A stretch of 64,000 nucleotides of DNA from contig PABA01000075.1 of the NCBI GenBank assembly GCA_002699025.1, positions 1-64,000 of the forward strand. The letters are read 5' to 3'. Shown here in pieces: positions 28,001-40,795 of this stretch. The position numbers and the translations under genes are program-made. This stretch comes from Sandaracinus sp. Its GTDB lineage: Bacteria > Myxococcota_A > Polyangia > Polyangiales > Houyiibacteriaceae. How positions within the stretch are numbered: the stretch's first letter is position 1; every line of letters starts with the position of its first letter. The notes beneath the pieces are model-generated. The model saw only the letters and a list, made by a program, of their open reading frames with translations, did not search any database and was not told where the DNA came from.

Positions 28001-29444
28001 CCGCGATCTCGACGTCCCGAACGGCTGGACCGGCCGGGCGGACCTGACGGTCTCCCCGAACGCCGCGCGCATCGTCGTCGAGCTCCAGCAGCACCACGAC
28101 GCGAGCGCCCACCGCACGCGCCGCTGCTCCGACGCCGCCGACCTGCTCCTCGACGACCGCGTCGCCCTCTGGCGCGAGCGCCTCGGCCGCGCGAGCGGCG
28201 TGAGCGGCTTGCTCGAGGTCTACCGGGAGGCCCGCCGCGACTGCGAGCTCCCGCGCTGGCGCGACCGGCGCGCGCTCCTGAACCTGATGCTTCGCCACGC
28301 CGGCAACATCCGCCGCATGGTGCAGCTCTACCGCTTCCTCGACGACGGGAGTGCCCGGAGCTACCTCCGCGGGGCCATCCTCCGGCGCGTCCGCAGCCCC
28401 GCCGACCTGCGCGTCGCGCGCGAGGCCTTCGGCGCCGTCGCCAACGATCCGGAGCTCGTCGCCCAGGTGCTCGAGCGCGCCGGCGAGGGGCCCGGGCGCA
28501 TCCGCGCGCTGCGCCGGCTCACCGAGCAGTTCCCCGGCAACGTGGACCTGAAGCTCCAGCTCCTCGAGGAGCTCGAGCGCCAGGGACGCGTCGCCGAGGC
28601 GCGCCGGCTGGCCGCCGAGCTCCGCGCCGATCCGCTCACGGACGCGGGCGTGCGCACGGCCATCGGCGAGATGTTCCTGCGCTTCGAGGACGAGCCGGAG
28701 GCGCGCCGCGTCTTCAGCGAGATCGTCGAGTTCGCGCCGGAGGACGCGCTCGCGCGCCGGCGCCTCGGCGACCTCTACCGGGCCCACGGCTGGTTCGAGG
28801 ACGCCTACCGCCAGTACCAGACGCTCGCCGCCATCACGCCCGACGACCCGAGCGTGGCGCTCCTCCTCGCGCAGGCGGCGGCGGGGGCCGGGCGCGTCGA
28901 CGAGGCGCTCCGGCTCGAGCAGGGGCTCGCGGCCACCAGCGACCCGGGCGCCGTCGGCGGCCTCGGGCGCGTGGCGCTCCTCTGGTCGTCGGTGCGCTTC
29001 GCCGAGCTCCGCAAGGAGGCGCGCGCCGAGGGCGACGCCGAGCGGCTCGAGGCGCTCGAGGCGCGCATGCGGCGGAGCGGCGTGCTCCGGCAGGCGAGCG
29101 GGCTCCGCGCCACGCTGACCTGGTCGCACCCGGACGCGGGCCTCTCGCTCTGGGCCGCGCACCCGCGCCTCGGTCTGACGCGGCCGACCGATCTCGCGCC
29201 CGAGTACGGCCTCGAGGCCTTCGACGTCGAGGAGCAGGAGGACGGTCGCTACGAGCTCGAGGTGCGCCGGGCCGAGCCCGCGCGCCAGCGGCACCGCACG
29301 GACGTCGTGGCGAAGCTGGTCGTCGTCTGGAACGAAGGCCAGGAGGACGAGAAGGTCGAGGTGCGCGAGCTGCGCTTCGACGGGGAGCGGGAGCGACTCG
29401 CCTTCCACCTCGAAGGTCGCGAGCTCGAGGAGGTGAGCCGATGA
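25008..29444 (+). CDS. Giant lipoprotein A: FecR-like, VIT, vWA and helical-repeat domains
   Basis: This 1,478-residue protein starts at the ATG behind GGGGAG. A signal ending in LLAAC lipidates Cys32. Domains in order: a FecR-like beta region (about 45-160), a VIT domain (211-327), a vWA domain (462-640) opening with MDLVVVADVSAGTD, a Gly/Ser/Arg-rich disordered region (about 870-990), and a long helical TPR-like tail (1038-1400). The MIDAS motif is DxSxG, not DxSxS, so metal binding may be weakened. VIT plus vWA recalls inter-alpha-trypsin inhibitor heavy chains. It overlaps its paralogue downstream (ATGA). It is probably surface-exposed; ligand and role unknown. Confidence 0.85.
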   Translation: MGSTSARIEGAPRRAARAGTGLFGLVILLAACGGSTETLGEISVATLEPIRGDGARMRVAAGESVESGSLARLRLDAGPWLLLGDAALTIGEEGEVQLASGRAFVHVPADGALVLRVGEAQLTARDAAFSIEDGALYVVDGEVSHRQGEQLRRVRAGERLAGGAVEAAALWEDWTGGLARPGPGLAGDVAIGALEGRVPDEIGQARWPLVIRRLDVKVRVVEDLAITEVEQVFFNPASETVEGLYRIRVPRGAVLQRFAVDRDGRLVDGYVREKAQARQAYEAQVYRGSTLDPALLEWVAPGAYQARIYPIAPGETRRIAVRYAEWLERPGAPSEEGELAPRVYRFPMAPGGATPPHVQELAFEADLSEAGAGRVRAGFGAEVDGDVVRLRKSDLRPRADLVLELWDGEERAEGLRAWRAEHDPPPRDPRAGAMPDEQELDYVYVPVVLPERLFAEAGGAQGMDLVVVADVSAGTDRSHLELGRSVIEALAAHLEQGDRVAILAGDVSLRPLAGDGALGPAEPARVERLLDALAREPAGGASDLGGALAEAAALLDPERHGVVVYVGDGAPTVGELGAEALLERVQRLPHPLRAYGVGVGGDANLDLLDAVTRGGGLALRVETRAAAAEAALELLAHARRPAAQRVSVELAGAEQVFPRAATDVVRGAVLPVVGRVEESLPSEIVVRGLVAGSEFEERLAIREVRVEDEGDLRLRWAGERLRQLLLGGGQREEIADLGVRYGLITPFTSFYVPSAAELASLGPAARELYRDLRHLRARPSSVPALLPTTALFALPGCTLSDAEPPASEAASSAAPEPEEVEEEAWADQEGQMGANQDRGEATANRYAIQGPSDDMDPQMAREQARPTTAARRPAPPPAASAEAEPAPEVATAAVDEVPNEPAPGGLDGLADGSGSSAGFGGLGLRGSGSGGGGASAMGSRTSSTRGPRRSRRRARPRGAEERERSEADEAQARIVGALGALSGEEGGSVLEDILGGDARDLDVPNGWTGRADLTVSPNAARIVVELQQHHDASAHRTRRCSDAADLLLDDRVALWRERLGRASGVSGLLEVYREARRDCELPRWRDRRALLNLMLRHAGNIRRMVQLYRFLDDGSARSYLRGAILRRVRSPADLRVAREAFGAVANDPELVAQVLERAGEGPGRIRALRRLTEQFPGNVDLKLQLLEELERQGRVAEARRLAAELRADPLTDAGVRTAIGEMFLRFEDEPEARRVFSEIVEFAPEDALARRRLGDLYRAHGWFEDAYRQYQTLAAITPDDPSVALLLAQAAAGAGRVDEALRLEQGLAATSDPGAVGGLGRVALLWSSVRFAELRKEARAEGDAERLEALEARMRRSGVLRQASGLRATLTWSHPDAGLSLWAAHPRLGLTRPTDLAPEYGLEAFDVEEQEDGRYELEVRRAEPARQRHRTDVVAKLVVVWNEGQEDEKVEVRELRFDGERERLAFHLEGRELEEVSR

Positions 29445-32400
29445 GGCGCGCGATCGTCACGGGGCTCCTCTTCGCCCTCGCCTGCGGCGGCGCCGAGGCG
29501 CCCCCGCCTTCCCCCACGGTCGCCACGGCCGAGCCCGTGCGCGGCGGCTTCGCCATCGAGCGCGAGGGCTACACCTGGAACGTGCGCGGCCCGGTCCGCG
29601 TCGAGAACGAGGCGGCGGCCATCACCGCCGAGGACGGCCGCGGCGCGCTCCAGCTCGACGGCGGCGGCTGGGTGCTGCTGGACCGGCAGAGCCGCGCCAC
29701 GCTCACGCTCGAGGCGCTCACGCTGCAGACGGGCCGCGTGTGGGTCGACGCGCGCGACGTGGAGGTGCGCGTGCAGACCGAGGAGGGCGAGCTCCGCGGC
29801 GTGGACGCCACCTTCGCCGTGGACCGCACGGGCGAGGGCACGGAGGTCTACTGCGGCTCGGGCGAGGTCGCCTGGGTCGCCGGCGGCGAGGACGGGCGCC
29901 TGGCCCAGGGCGAGACGCTCGCCATGCGGGGCGGTGGCGCCGAGGTCGCGCCGGCCGAGCTCTGGAACGACTGGACCGGGGGCCTCGCGGATCCGACGCC
30001 GCGCCACGAGGCCGTCCCCGGCTACGTGGGCGTGCTCGCCGGGCGCGCGCTCCACGAGCTCGGCAAGGCGCGCCGCCCGCTCTCGCTCCGCGCCCACGAG
30101 GTGGACGCCAGCGTGCGCGGCGACCTCGCCGAGACCGAGGTCGTACAGACCTTCTTCAACGCCGAGAGCCAGGCCCTCGAGGCCGAGTACCGCATGCGCG
30201 TCCCCGAGGGCGCCATCGTCGCCGGCTTCGCCGTGGACCTCGGCGGCGGCTGGGTGGAGGGCGAGATCCGTCCGCTCGCCACGAGCGGCTACGCCCTGAG
30301 CTGGGCGCCCTCGAGCGCCGAGACGAGCCGCCTCTCCTACGACGGGCCCGGGCGCCTGCGCGCGCGCGTGCACCCCATCGGCCCGGGCCAGACGGTGCGC
30401 GTGAAGGTGCGCTACGTGGAGTGGCTCGACCGGGAGGGGGACATGCGCAGCTACGCCTACCCGATGGTCACGGAGGGCGCCGCGCCGCCCCTGGTCGGCG
30501 AGCTCCGCCTGCGCCTCGACGCCAGCGAGGCGAACGTCGGCGCCTTCCGCGCCGGCATGGGAGCGCGGGTCGAGGAGCAGGCCGTGATCGTGCGGCGGAG
30601 CGACTACCGCCCGCTCGCCGACTTCGTCGTGGACCTGGTCGACCCGGAGGAGGTCGAGCGCGCCGAGGGCGCGGCCGCGTACGTCGTCGACGCGCCGGAC
30701 GCCGCGCCGGGGCAGGAGGCCGCCGACGGGGACGAGCGCTTCGTGCTCTTCGACGTGCCGACGAGCGAGATCGTGGCGGAGCTCGAGGAGGACGCCTGGG
30801 AGGATCCGGGGCTCGACCTGGTGGTCGTCGTGGACGCCTCCGGGGCCACCGAGGCCGAGGACCTCGAGCTCGCCCGCGCCGTCGTCGAGACCGTGCTCCA
30901 GCAGCTCGCCCCGAGCGATCGCGTCGCGCTCCGCGTGGGCGACGTGACGGCGCGGGCCCCCGAGGGCACGGACGCGGGGCTCCAGCCGGCGACGGACGAG
31001 ACCCGCGAGGCGCTCCTCGGCGCGCTGGCCGAGGTGCCGCTCGGCGGGGCGACCGACCTGGCCGCCGTGCTCCGCGACGCCGCCGACGTGGTCGCCGGCA
31101 AGCCGCGCGGCGCCGTGCTCTACGTGGGCGACGCGATCCCCACGACCGGCTCCATGGACACGCCGGCCATCCGCCGGGCGCTCGCGACGCTCGAGGACGC
31201 GCCGCGCTTCTTCGGCCTGGCGGCCGGCGAGGGCGCGAACCTCGATCTCCTCCGCGCGCTCTTCGGGGAGGACCAGGCCTTCGCCGTCGCCGAGCGCACG
31301 GAGGCCTCCCGCACGGTGATGCGCCTGCTCGCCGACGCGGCGCGGCCGATGCTGCGCAACGTCGAGGTCGACCTCGGGCCGGCCGTCGAGCGCGTCTACC
31401 CGCGGCCGCCGATCAGCGTCGCCGAGGGCGCGCCGCTCCGGCTCGTCGGGCGGCTCCGCGACGACCTGCCGACCGAGATCGAGGTGCGCGGCACGCGCGA
31501 CGCGCGCCCCTTCGAGCTCACCATGAAGGTGCACGCCGAGGCGCTGGAGGACGGGGGCGACATCCGGCGGCGCTGGGCCTCGGCGCGGCTCCAGGAGCTC
31601 CTCGCGGAGGACGCGGGGCGCGAGGCGCTGGTCGAGCTCGGCGTGCGCTTCGGCGTGCTCACGCCCTGGACCTCCTTCGTCGCCGTCGGCGGCAAGGTCG
31701 AGGGGAGCTACCCGCCCGTGCGTGGCTTCGACGTGGATCCGCGCACCATCGACTGGGCCCTCGGCGGCGGCGCGGCCTCGCGGCGCATGCCCGAGCGCGG
31801 CGGCTGGCGGCGGCGCGTGCCCGAGGCCTCCGCCGAGGAGGCGCCCGCCGTGGCCGTCGAGCGCACCTGGGTCTCGCGGGTGCGGGACGTCGCCGACGCA
31901 GGTGGGGGAAGCGGCGATGGGGGCCTCGCGCGCGCGGCCGTGAGCCGGGCCCTGAGCCGCGGCACGCGCGGGCCGAACGCCTGCTTCGAGCGCCGCCTCA
32001 CCGTGCGCCCCGATCTCCGCGGCAACGTCGCCGTCGAGGTCGAGGTCGAGGGCGACGGCACGGTGAAGGACGCGAAGCTCCTCTCCTCGAGCCTCGGCGC
32101 GGCCGACGTCGACGCCTGCATCCTCACGGAGGTCCGGGGCCTCCGCTTCCCGGCGACCGGCGGGGCGACCGTCTCCGTGACCCACACCTACCGCTTCGAC
32201 GGCGGCGGCCGGGCCATCGGCGTGCGCCGCCAGTGCTCGGACGCCTCGCGCCAGTCCCTCGAGGTGCGCGCGGGGCTCTGGCGGGAGCGGCTCGCGGCGA
32301 ACGCCGGCGTGCGCGGCGCGCTGAGCGTGTGGCGGGAGGCCCAGCGCCAGTGCGAGCTCTCGAGCTGGCGCGCGCGGCGGACGCTCCTCGACCGGATGAT

Positions 32401-33547
32401 CCGCCACGTCGGCGGCGTGCCCGGGCAGGTGCGGCTCTACCAGGCGCTCGCGGGGAACGCGGCCATCGCGCGCTACCTGAGGCGGGCGATCCTGCGGAAC
32501 GTGCGCACGCCGCGCGACGTGGTGGCCGTGCGGGCCGGGCTGGGGCTCGACGCGCCGGTGGACTGGGACGTCTTCGCGCGGCTCTGGAAGCGGAACGACG
32601 ACCCCGCGGCGCGGCTGCGGCTCGTGCGGCGCTGGCTCGAGGTGCTGCCCGAGGAGATGGATCTGCGGCTCCGGCTGCTCGCGCTGCTCGAGGAGACCGG
32701 CGCCCTCGCCGAGGCCAAGCGCGTGGCGCGGGAGCTCCGGGCCGACCCGCTGGCCGACGCGCGCGTGCGGACGGCCGTGGGCGAGTTCTGGCTGCGGCAG
32801 GAGGACGAGGCCGAGGCGCGGCGCGTCTTCAGCGAGCTCGTCGAGCGGACGCCCTACGACCCCTGGGCGCGGCGGAGACTCGGGGATCTCTACCGGGCGC
32901 ATGGCTGGTACGACGACGCCTACCGGGAGTACGGCGCGCTGGCGCGGCTCCGGCCGGACGACCCGGCGGTGCTGCTGATGCTCGCGCGGGCGGCGGCGGG
33001 GGCCGGGCGCGTGGACGAGGCGCTGAGGCTCGAGCAGCGGCTCGGCGAGTCCGTCGAGGAGGGCGCGCAGGGGGGCGCGGCCGGCGTGGCGCGGCTCTGG
33101 TCGACCGTGCGGCTGGCGGCGCTGAAGGGGGAGGCCGACGCGGCGACGCGGGCGATGATCCGGCGGCGCGAGCGGCAGACCGGGGTGCTGCGGGAGCCGC
33201 CGGCGGTGCTGGCGGCGCTGACCTGGGCGCACCCGGAGGACCGGCCCGAGCTGCACGTGAAGCTGCCGAGCACGCCCGAGGACGTGGAGTGGGAGCGCGC
33301 GGAGGTGCAGGCGGCGGCGCACGGCATGGAGGCGCAGGCCGTGCCGCAGCGGGCGGAGGGCGAGGCGCTGCGCTTCGAGGTGCGGCGCGTCGAGGAGGAC
33401 GCGCTGCGGGACCTCGAGGCGACGCTGACGGTGATCGTCGGGCTCGGGAGCGAGGGGGAGCGCGTGCATCGCGTGCCGCTGGTGCTCGACCGGGAGACGC
33501 GGAAGGCGACGTTCGTGCTGGAGGGGGGCGAGCTGCGGCGGGAGTGA
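29441..33547 (+). CDS. Giant lipoprotein B: FecR-like, VIT, vWA, AgmX-type and helical-repeat domains
   Basis: This 1,368-residue paralogue starts at an ATG overlapping the upstream stop (ATGA), behind GGAGG. A short signal ends in FALAC (Cys15). Order: FecR-like region (about 30-165), VIT (216-330), vWA (458-620) with LDLVVVVDASGA, again lacking the second MIDAS Ser. Residues about 830-920 resemble the AgmX/PglI C-terminal (TonB-like) domain: ACFERRLTVRPDLRGNVAVE and VSVTHTYRF. The helical tail (928-1368) aligns with A through matching phrases such as RRLGDLYRAHGW. AgmX-type domains occur in gliding-motility proteins of Myxococcus. Function is inferred only as a surface or envelope complex. 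Confidence 0.85.
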   Translation: MRRAIVTGLLFALACGGAEAPPPSPTVATAEPVRGGFAIEREGYTWNVRGPVRVENEAAAITAEDGRGALQLDGGGWVLLDRQSRATLTLEALTLQTGRVWVDARDVEVRVQTEEGELRGVDATFAVDRTGEGTEVYCGSGEVAWVAGGEDGRLAQGETLAMRGGGAEVAPAELWNDWTGGLADPTPRHEAVPGYVGVLAGRALHELGKARRPLSLRAHEVDASVRGDLAETEVVQTFFNAESQALEAEYRMRVPEGAIVAGFAVDLGGGWVEGEIRPLATSGYALSWAPSSAETSRLSYDGPGRLRARVHPIGPGQTVRVKVRYVEWLDREGDMRSYAYPMVTEGAAPPLVGELRLRLDASEANVGAFRAGMGARVEEQAVIVRRSDYRPLADFVVDLVDPEEVERAEGAAAYVVDAPDAAPGQEAADGDERFVLFDVPTSEIVAELEEDAWEDPGLDLVVVVDASGATEAEDLELARAVVETVLQQLAPSDRVALRVGDVTARAPEGTDAGLQPATDETREALLGALAEVPLGGATDLAAVLRDAADVVAGKPRGAVLYVGDAIPTTGSMDTPAIRRALATLEDAPRFFGLAAGEGANLDLLRALFGEDQAFAVAERTEASRTVMRLLADAARPMLRNVEVDLGPAVERVYPRPPISVAEGAPLRLVGRLRDDLPTEIEVRGTRDARPFELTMKVHAEALEDGGDIRRRWASARLQELLAEDAGREALVELGVRFGVLTPWTSFVAVGGKVEGSYPPVRGFDVDPRTIDWALGGGAASRRMPERGGWRRRVPEASAEEAPAVAVERTWVSRVRDVADAGGGSGDGGLARAAVSRALSRGTRGPNACFERRLTVRPDLRGNVAVEVEVEGDGTVKDAKLLSSSLGAADVDACILTEVRGLRFPATGGATVSVTHTYRFDGGGRAIGVRRQCSDASRQSLEVRAGLWRERLAANAGVRGALSVWREAQRQCELSSWRARRTLLDRMIRHVGGVPGQVRLYQALAGNAAIARYLRRAILRNVRTPRDVVAVRAGLGLDAPVDWDVFARLWKRNDDPAARLRLVRRWLEVLPEEMDLRLRLLALLEETGALAEAKRVARELRADPLADARVRTAVGEFWLRQEDEAEARRVFSELVERTPYDPWARRRLGDLYRAHGWYDDAYREYGALARLRPDDPAVLLMLARAAAGAGRVDEALRLEQRLGESVEEGAQGGAAGVARLWSTVRLAALKGEADAATRAMIRRRERQTGVLREPPAVLAALTWAHPEDRPELHVKLPSTPEDVEWERAEVQAAAHGMEAQAVPQRAEGEALRFEVRRVEEDALRDLEATLTVIVGLGSEGERVHRVPLVLDRETRKATFVLEGGELRRE

Positions 33548-33696
33548 GGCGGGAGCGAGGGAGCGGGGCGCGGGTGTGAAGCCGTTGCCTCGGTCGCGGG
33601 GGCCTGAGCCGCGCGCGGCACGCTTCGGCGCGCTCGCTTTCGTGGAGAGCCGGGGGATGGGCGGCGCGGGCGTCCGGGCCCGGTCGGCGTGCGCGT

Positions 33697-33712
33697 CGGC
33701 ACGCGCCTTGCC
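33697..33712 (+). promoter_or_regulatory. Sigma-54-type promoter before the DUF3943 gene
   Basis: CGGCACG-CGCC-TTGCC matches TGGCACG-N4-TTGCW except at the first and last bases. GG-to-GC spacing is ten bases as required. Predicted transcription start is near 33723, 21 bases before the ATG at 33744. Confidence 0.6.
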
Positions 33713-33743
33713 ATGACGGACCCTCGCCGGCCGGCGACCCGTC

Positions 33744-35399
33744 ATGCTTCGCTTCTCCCTCAGCTTCGTGATCGCGCTCGCCGCGGTCGCCCCCGCGCGC
33801 GCCCAGCCGGGGGAGGGCGGCGCGGCGCCGTCCGAGTCGCCGCGCCCCGCCGCGCCCCCGAGCGAAGCCGCGACCGAGCGCGCCGCCGTCTCCTCGGCTG
33901 ACGGCGCGCCCTCCGACTCGCCGATCGCCCGGGAGGGAGCGCGCGACCCCGCGCCCTCCGAGCTCGAGGCCGAGCGCGCCGCCACCGAGCGCGCCGCCAG
34001 CACCCGCCCCGCCAGCACCCGCCCCGCCGCCACCCGCGACCCCGACTACCTCCGCGCCTTCTTCGAGGAGGTCCTCTTCCTCGCTGGCGGCACCGCCTGG
34101 TACTGGATCGAGAAGGACGACAACTCGGTCGACTGGGACTACGACGCCTGGGCGCAGCGCTTCGAGCGGGAGGCCTTCCGCTTCGACAACAACCGCTTCG
34201 CCATCAACTGGGTCTTCCACCCCTTCAGCGGCTCCGCCTTCCACGGCTTCGCCCGCGCCAACGACCTCAGCGTCGGCGCCGCCTTCCTCTACGGCTTCTT
34301 CACCTCCTTCGCCTGGGAGTGGCTCCTCGAGTTCCGCGAGCGCGTCTCCATCAACGACCAGATCGCCACGCCGCTCCCGGGCCTCGCCATCGGCGAGTTC
34401 TTCATCAAGCTCGGCCGCTACCTCCACGCCCGCGCGCTCACCCCCGCCCGCCGCGCCGCGTCCTGGACCCTCGGCTTCCCGGTCCAGATGCACCGCGCCT
34501 GGGACGACCGCGCCCCCGACCCCGACGAGCGCGCGCAGCTCCACGGCGCCTTCCGCGTGGCCTACGGCGCGACCCTCGCCCGCGGGGACACGGGCCAGCG
34601 CTTCGGGCTCCACACCATGGCCTTCGAGGGCCGCCTCGCCGACCTCCGCGGCTACCTCCGCCCGGGCCGCCGCCGCACCTTCTTCGCCGACGCCGAGCTC
34701 GCCGACCTGCGCGCCCGCGCCACCCGCGGCCCCGGCGGAGGCGGCTTCGAGCTCGAGGCCGACACCGTCGTCCTCGGCCTGCACGCGCAAGACCTCGAGG
34801 ACGCGCCCGGCGGCCTCCGCGGCGCCGCCGGCCTCGTCGGCGCCTCCATCGCCTACCGCTACGCCCGCCAGTCCTACGCCGACTGGACCGACCGGCTCGG
34901 CGTCGTGCACCTCCCCGGTCTCGCGCTCGAGGGGCACCTCTTCGGCGGCCCCGTCGCCCTCCACCTCGGGGCGCGCGTGCACGCCGACTTCGCGAGCGTC
35001 CACGCGAAGGCCCCCTTCGACGCCTGGTTCGCCGCCCAGCCCGAGGGCACGCGCGCCAAGACCATCCTCGAGCGCGAGGGCTACTACTTCGGCTGGGGCC
35101 TCAGCACCGAGAGCCGCGTCGCGCTCGCGCTCGGGCCCGTCGAGCTCGGCGTGCGCACGCGCTTCGGCAGCTGGTGGTCCGACGAGGGCCTCGACCGGAG
35201 CCAGGAGGAGGTGAACGCCGACGTCCGCGTCCGCGACCGCGCCCTCGACGTCGCCACCTGGGCTCGCCTCGACCTGCCCCGCGGCCTCCAGCTCGAGGCC
35301 CGCCTCGACCTCACGCGCCGCGACACGGACGTCGCCGCCAGCGTCCGCACCTCCCGCACCCTTCGCCGCGCCACCCTCCTCCTCGCCTGGCGCCGCTGA
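33744..35399 (+). CDS. DUF3943 outer-membrane-type protein
   Basis: This 551-residue protein has a signal peptide ending near ARAQ (about 1-20) and a low-complexity Ala/Glu/Ser/Arg region to about 95, including TRPASTRPA repeats. The core carries the DUF3943 signature: FDNNRFAINWVFHPFSGSAF, SVGAAFLYGFFTSFAWEW and INDQIATPLPGLAIGEFF. The C-terminal third has alternating strands, fitting a beta-barrel or membrane-associated lipid-active protein. DUF3943 proteins are uncharacterised but usually envelope-located. A sigma-54-type promoter lies just upstream, two kb before an FHA-type sigma-54 activator gene. No terminator is visible downstream. Confidence 0.85.
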   Translation: MLRFSLSFVIALAAVAPARAQPGEGGAAPSESPRPAAPPSEAATERAAVSSADGAPSDSPIAREGARDPAPSELEAERAATERAASTRPASTRPAATRDPDYLRAFFEEVLFLAGGTAWYWIEKDDNSVDWDYDAWAQRFEREAFRFDNNRFAINWVFHPFSGSAFHGFARANDLSVGAAFLYGFFTSFAWEWLLEFRERVSINDQIATPLPGLAIGEFFIKLGRYLHARALTPARRAASWTLGFPVQMHRAWDDRAPDPDERAQLHGAFRVAYGATLARGDTGQRFGLHTMAFEGRLADLRGYLRPGRRRTFFADAELADLRARATRGPGGGGFELEADTVVLGLHAQDLEDAPGGLRGAAGLVGASIAYRYARQSYADWTDRLGVVHLPGLALEGHLFGGPVALHLGARVHADFASVHAKAPFDAWFAAQPEGTRAKTILEREGYYFGWGLSTESRVALALGPVELGVRTRFGSWWSDEGLDRSQEEVNADVRVRDRALDVATWARLDLPRGLQLEARLDLTRRDTDVAASVRTSRTLRRATLLLAWRR

Positions 35400-35805
35400 G
35401 CCGCCCTCCGATGGCGCCTCGCGCGCGCCGTCCATCGCCCCGTCCGTCTGTCCGCCCGTCTGCCCGTCCGCCTGCCCACTCGCCTGCCCGCCTCCTCGCT
35501 CCGCTCCGCTCTCCCTACCCACCCGACCGTCTCGCCTGATCGCCCCCGACCATGGTGACCTCCGCCACGACCCCGCACCCTTCCTCCGAGCTGCCCTCCC
35601 GCCGTCCGCCGCGCCGCCTCCGCCTCGCCCGCCTCCCGCGTGGGCCGGGCCTCGCCGCCTTCGCCTCACGCCGGCCCTTGCTTCGGCCCGCCCGGCGACC
35701 CAACTTCCCCGCGCCGCGGCGCCTCCCCCCGTCGCGCCCCCCTCTCCTCGGACCCTCCCCCGCGAAGCGCGCCCGCGCAGCGACCCTCGCGGCCCCCGTG
35801 ATCCG
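35400..35805. other. Gene-free spacer before the FHA/sigma-54 activator gene
   Basis: This 406-base stretch starts with degenerate ccgtctgcccg-type repeats (about 35440-35510). I see no convincing small gene, hairpin terminator or promoter consensus. Short frames here have no codon bias or ribosome-binding site. Confidence 0.6.
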
Positions 35806-39511
<3,706 letters not shown>

Positions 39512-39524
<13 letters not shown>

Positions 39525-40795
39525 GAGCCACCTGCGCGCTCGCGCTCCTGGTCGCCTTCGCGTCCCCGGCGGCGGCCCAGCCGCCCGCGGTCGAAGACGC
39601 GGAGACCGCTGCGTCCCCCGCCGAAGATGCGGCGGGCTCGCCTCCCGCCGCCGAGCCCGCGGCGAGCCCCTCGGCCGAGGAGGCCTCGGAGCGGCCCGTC
39701 GAGGCGCGCGCTCGCCGGGCGTTCGAGGACGGCGTCGCGGCCGCGGAGCGCGAGGACTGGGCGGCGGCCGCCGCGCGCTTCCGCCGCTCTCTCGAGCTGG
39801 CCCCGCGCCCTCCGGCGGCCTTCAACCTGATCATCGCGCTTCACCACCTCGAGCGCCCCGCCGAGCTCGTCCGGGCCGCCGAGCGCTTCCTCGCGGACGC
39901 CGCTCCGCTCCGCTACGCCGACCAGCGCGACGAGGTCCGGCGGCTCCGGGACGCGGCGAGGCCGCGGGTCGCTCGGCTCCAGCTGCGCGACCTGCCGGAG
40001 GGCGCCGAGGTGCGCGTCGACGGCGCCGCGGTCGAGGTCGTCGATGGCCTCTGGCTCTCGCCCGGCGTGCACGTGATCGAGCTCGTCGCCGGGCCCCGCC
40101 GCGCGCGCCTCGAGCGGACCTTCGTGGCCGGCGAGCGCGTCGAGGAGCAGGTGCCCTGGGAGGTCGAGGCCGCGCGCGCCGCCGACCCCTCCCGCGAGCT
40201 GCCCGAGGCCGACGCGAACGGGTCTTCGGGAGCGGCCGCGCGCGGCCCCATCGAGGAGCTCCCCCTCGCCCCCCTCCGCGTGGCCCAGGCGGGCGGCCCT
40301 TCGCCCGCGCCTTCCCGTCTCGCGGCGGGCGCGGGCGCCCTCGCGGTCAGCGGCTTCGGCAGCGCGCTGGTCCTCAGCGCGCTCTCTTTCCGGCAGGCGA
40401 ACGCCCTCGCCGAGGACGACCCGACCCAGGGCGGCTTCCTCGGCGACGCCCTCCGCTACCGCCGCACGCGCGCCGCCTCCGTCTACCTCTCCCTCTCGAG
40501 CAGCGTGTTGGCCCAGCTCGCCGTCCTCCTCGGGCGCGGCTGGCGCTCCCGCGGGCCCTGGCGCCACGTGCTCGGCGGCGTCGGCGCGGCGCTCGTCCTC
40601 GCGGGTGCCATCGTCGGCCTCCGCCGGCCGCCGCGGCTCGGCGAGAGCGCGCTCACCGGCGCGCACCGCACGGTGGGCGCGCTCCTTGTCGCCACCGGGC
40701 TCCCCCTCGCCCTCGCGCCCCTGGTCCACGCCATCGACGACTCGGACCCGCGCGCCGCCGCCGCGCCCGGGCTCACCGTGGAGGCGCGCTTCTGA
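39512..40795 (+). CDS. Membrane protein with TPR and PEGA-like domains
   Basis: This 427-residue protein starts at a GTG inside the kinase gene (13-base overlap). It has a signal peptide (1-22), an Ala/Glu/Pro linker, a short TPR-like helical region (about 65-145) and a PEGA-like beta domain (about 150-205; VRVDGAAVEVVDGLWLSPGVHVIEL), then four hydrophobic segments (about 275-405). TPR+PEGA proteins often follow Ser/Thr kinases in myxobacteria and are thought to relay or anchor envelope signals. The gene overlaps its neighbours on both sides, so it belongs to the activator/kinase operon. Exact function unknown. Confidence 0.8.

Noticed and set aside
24816-29408. Leftward frame of about 1,530 codons opposite the giant lipoprotein
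   Set aside because: It mirrors the codon pattern of lipoprotein A and has no recognisable domain; a pure GC shadow.
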